64,000 bases of DNA. Origin: Acidovorax sp. NCPPB 3576 (GTDB taxonomy: Bacteria; Pseudomonadota; Gammaproteobacteria; Burkholderiales; Burkholderiaceae_C). Location of the stretch: assembly GCF_028473605.1 (NCBI RefSeq), contig NZ_CP097267.1, positions 2,534,501 to 2,598,500 of the forward strand. Direction: 5' to 3'. Below are positions 62,067-64,000 of this stretch, one piece after another. The notes below the pieces were generated by a model, which saw only the letters and a list, made by a program, of their open reading frames with translations, did not search any database and was not told the origin of the DNA. The translations under genes and the position numbers were made by a program. Position 1 is the stretch's first letter. Every line of letters begins with the position of its first letter.

Positions 62067-63482
62067 TTACGGCGCCTGACGGACTTGGTTCACTGAAGTC
62101 CCCAAGCCCTCCACCTGCGCGCGCAACATCTGCGCCACCGCCAGCGCCGTCGCCAACGCCGCCCCCCGGTGCGCCCCGGTAAACGCCACCGCCCTGCCCT
62201 GCGCCTCCACGAGCCTCGGCCCATTCCCCACCAGCGCCTCGGCCGCCGCGACCCCCTCGGCCATGTCCGCCACCCGCAGCGCCGCCCCCGCTTCGCACGC
62301 CAGCCGCGCCGCCTCGGCAAAGTTGAACGTGTGCGGCCCCGTCACCACCGGGCAGCCGCAGGCCGCCGCCTCGATCAGGTTTTGCCCGCCCAGCGGCGCG
62401 TAGCTGCCGCCCAGCAGGGCCGCGTGCGAGAGGCCGTAGTACAGCGCCATCTCGCCCAGCGAGTCGCCCAGCCACACATCAGCGGCGCCGGGCGCCGCGC
62501 CCCAGGTGCTGCGGGGCGAGACGGTCAGGCCGGCGGCTTCGATCAGTTCCCGCACCTGGGCGAAGCGCTGGGGGTGGCGTGGCACCACCAGCCATTGCAC
62601 GGGCAGGCCGGCTGCCGATGCCGCTACCGCTGCGCCGGATACTCCTGAATTGATAGCAACATGCCCTAGTGGAATATGCGCTGGAGGCCGTTTTGACTGC
62701 AAGGCCTCCAGCCACATCGCTTCTTCTCCTTCGCGGCTGCTGGCCAGCAGGACCACGCGGCGGCCGGCGGCGTCGCGCCATTCGCGGCCCTGCGCCAGTT
62801 GGGCGGCATCAGGCACGACGTCGAACTTGAGATTGCCGAACACGCCCTGCACGCGGGCGCCAGCAGCGCGCAGGCGTTCGGCGTCGGCGTCGGTCTGGGC
62901 CCAGGCGGCAGCCAGGCCTGCGTAGGCGGGGCGGGACAGCCACGACAGCCGGCGCGCCCCGGCAAGCGATTGGGCGTTCAGCCGGGCGTTGGCCAGCACC
63001 ACGGGAATGCCGCGCTGGCGGCAGCCGGCCAGCAGGTTGGGCCAGATCTCGGTTTCCATGAGGATGCCGATCTCGGGGCGGAACTGCTGCAGAAAGCGCC
63101 GCACCGCGCCGGGCGTGTCCCACGGCTGCCAGACCTGCACATCGCCGGGCTGAAGCAGTTTTTCGCCCTCGGCGCGGCCGGTGGCGGTGCCATGGGTGAG
63201 CAGCAGGCGCATGCCGGGCAGCAACTGGCGCAGCTCGGCCAGCAGGATGGCCGCGGCCCGGGTCTCGCCCAGCGAGACGGCATGCACCCAGACGAAGGGG
63301 TTGCCCAGGCCGGTGGTGCTGATGGGCCCCAGGCTGTCCATCGCCTGCGGGTAGTGGCCGAAGCGTTCTTCCACGGCCACGCCGTAGCCGGGCTCGGTGG
63401 CGGCGCGGCGGCGCAGCTTGGCGCGCAGCAGCGGCTGGGCCAGCCAGGTGATGGCCGAGTACAGGGCGCGGGCGGGGGTCAC
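62067..63482 (-). CDS. waaA: 3-deoxy-D-manno-octulosonic acid transferase (Kdo transferase)
   Basis: A 471-residue enzyme that adds Kdo to lipid A precursor on the inner membrane. WVHAVSLGETRAA, LLTHGTATG, METEIWPNLL and GGSYAPLGGQNLIEAAACGCPVVTGPH are family signatures. GTG 63482 overlaps the stop of the hydrolase gene (GTGA). The coding sequence has an extra segment (KRPPAHIPLGHVAINS) that is a copy of a dispersed repeat (62648-62698) read in frame. Confidence 0.93.
   Translation of the reverse strand: MTPARALYSAITWLAQPLLRAKLRRRAATEPGYGVAVEERFGHYPQAMDSLGPISTTGLGNPFVWVHAVSLGETRAAAILLAELRQLLPGMRLLLTHGTATGRAEGEKLLQPGDVQVWQPWDTPGAVRRFLQQFRPEIGILMETEIWPNLLAGCRQRGIPVVLANARLNAQSLAGARRLSWLSRPAYAGLAAAWAQTDADAERLRAAGARVQGVFGNLKFDVVPDAAQLAQGREWRDAAGRRVVLLASSREGEEAMWLEALQSKRPPAHIPLGHVAINSGVSGAAVAASAAGLPVQWLVVPRHPQRFAQVRELIEAAGLTVSPRSTWGAAPGAADVWLGDSLGEMALYYGLSHAALLGGSYAPLGGQNLIEAAACGCPVVTGPHTFNFAEAARLACEAGAALRVADMAEGVAAAEALVGNGPRLVEAQGRAVAFTGAHRGAALATALAVAQMLRAQVEGLGTSVNQVRQAP
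62648..62698. repeat. Dispersed small repeat, copy D, inside waaA
   Basis: Contains TTGATAGCAACATGCCCTAG then TGGAATATGCGCTGGAGGCC. It is inside the waaA frame and adds about 17 residues without a stop. Confidence 0.8.
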
Positions 63483-64000
63483 TGCCCTGCCACGCCCGCG
63501 GTGCCGGGCCGGCCGGGTTGGGTGTGGAGCACGCGGCCCCGCCACCCGTCGTCGCCGTTGCGCTCCGCGATGACCAGGCAGGTGCCCGTGCCCGGGGCGG
63601 CCACCACGCACGCGCCGCCCGGCGCCCAGAAGGCGCTGCGGCCCGCGCAGGCGTAGCCGCCGGTGGGCGCGCCGTGGTTGGCCAGCAGCACGGCCATGCC
63701 CCACTCGGTGGCGTAGCCCTGCAGCTGCGCGGTCTCGCGCGCATGGGCGCCTTCGGAGATCACCGAGCCGCAGGCGTACAGGGCCGCACCGCCCCCGCGT
63801 GCGGCGCGGGCGTGTTTAGGGTGCGTGGTGTCGGCGCACACGGCCAGCGCGGTGGGTTGGCCGGCCAGGGGCCGCACATGGAAATCCTCGGTGCCCGGGC
63901 TGGCGAAGGTGTTTTCGCCGGGGTGCAGGTGGCGCTTGCGGTACAGGGCGGCGCGGCCATCGGGCTCGAACACCCAGGCGCCGATGGCCGGCAGGCCGCC
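63479..64000 (-). CDS. Carbon-nitrogen hydrolase (nitrilase superfamily), 5' part cut by window edge
   Basis: The frame runs from the window edge to a stop at 63479, 174 codons. YRKRHLHPGE contains the catalytic lysine region and LAVCADTTHP the nucleophilic cysteine; the glutamate would be outside the window. Such enzymes hydrolyse amides or nitriles. It overlaps waaA by four bases. Confidence 0.8.
   Translation of the reverse strand, partial: GGLPAIGAWVFEPDGRAALYRKRHLHPGENTFASPGTEDFHVRPLAGQPTALAVCADTTHPKHARAARGGGAALYACGSVISEGAHARETAQLQGYATEWGMAVLLANHGAPTGGYACAGRSAFWAPGGACVVAAPGTGTCLVIAERNGDDGWRGRVLHTQPGRPGTAGVAGQ

Overview
The window is GC-rich chromosomal DNA of a betaproteobacterium, most likely a plant-associated Acidovorax or close Comamonadaceae relative. 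The support is the gene content (Entner-Doudoroff genes with a TRAP transporter, the order tetR-pcm-rhodanese-tolC, Zur-type metal operon), a small dispersed repeat seen four times, and a perfect plant-inducible-promoter (PIP) box in front of a kinase-like protein that looks like a type III effector. The species call is inference; no rRNA or tRNA gene was seen.

Layout. 1-4.9 kb: end of a Tn7-like transposon (tniQ partial, tnsC, tnsB, tnsA, all on the minus strand), abutting a MATE efflux gene whose C-terminus looks cut by the insertion. 4.9-12 kb: efflux pumps and regulators (MATE, two MFS, MarR, LysR), a thioesterase and glyoxalase I. 12-19.4 kb: a gluconate/hexonate regulon on the minus strand (gntK, TRAP Q-M-P, edd, eda, GNAT) with a divergent LacI-type repressor and two matching operators. 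19.4-24 kb: Lrp regulator with a PLP dehydratase, OmpA-like protein, ChaC, PdxH, AEC transporter. 24-25.4 kb: two, possibly three, integron gene cassettes with attC sites and no integrase. 25.7-28.8 kb: a leucine-rich-repeat protein and an aspartate carbamoyltransferase carrying an N-terminal helix-turn-helix-like domain. 28.9-36 kb: a metal (probably zinc) acquisition operon read from a Fur/Zur regulator through an ABC pump to a TonB receptor. 36-37.3 kb: a complete IS5-family element with 17-bp inverted repeats and CTAG duplications.

37.8-44.8 kb is the most distinctive part: a 7-kb AT-rich integrative and mobilizable element inserted in the catalytic GCFWC codons of msrA. A 17-bp direct repeat marks attL and attR; the element gives msrA a new start and N-terminus, while the old start is stranded at the other end. 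It carries a tyrosine integrase, a non-coding region with origin-like repeats, small proteins, mobC, a mobA relaxase with a nested mobB-like gene, and an HExxH protein.

45-64 kb: TetR regulator, methyltransferase, rhodanese, TolC; then a membrane protein, the candidate type III effector kinase, a SnoaL-like protein, a large Pat-type acetyltransferase, a chemotaxis receptor, a KaiC-like/GGDEF operon, two Crp/Fnr regulators, the Kdo transferase WaaA (with a dispersed repeat in its coding frame), and a carbon-nitrogen hydrolase cut by the window edge.
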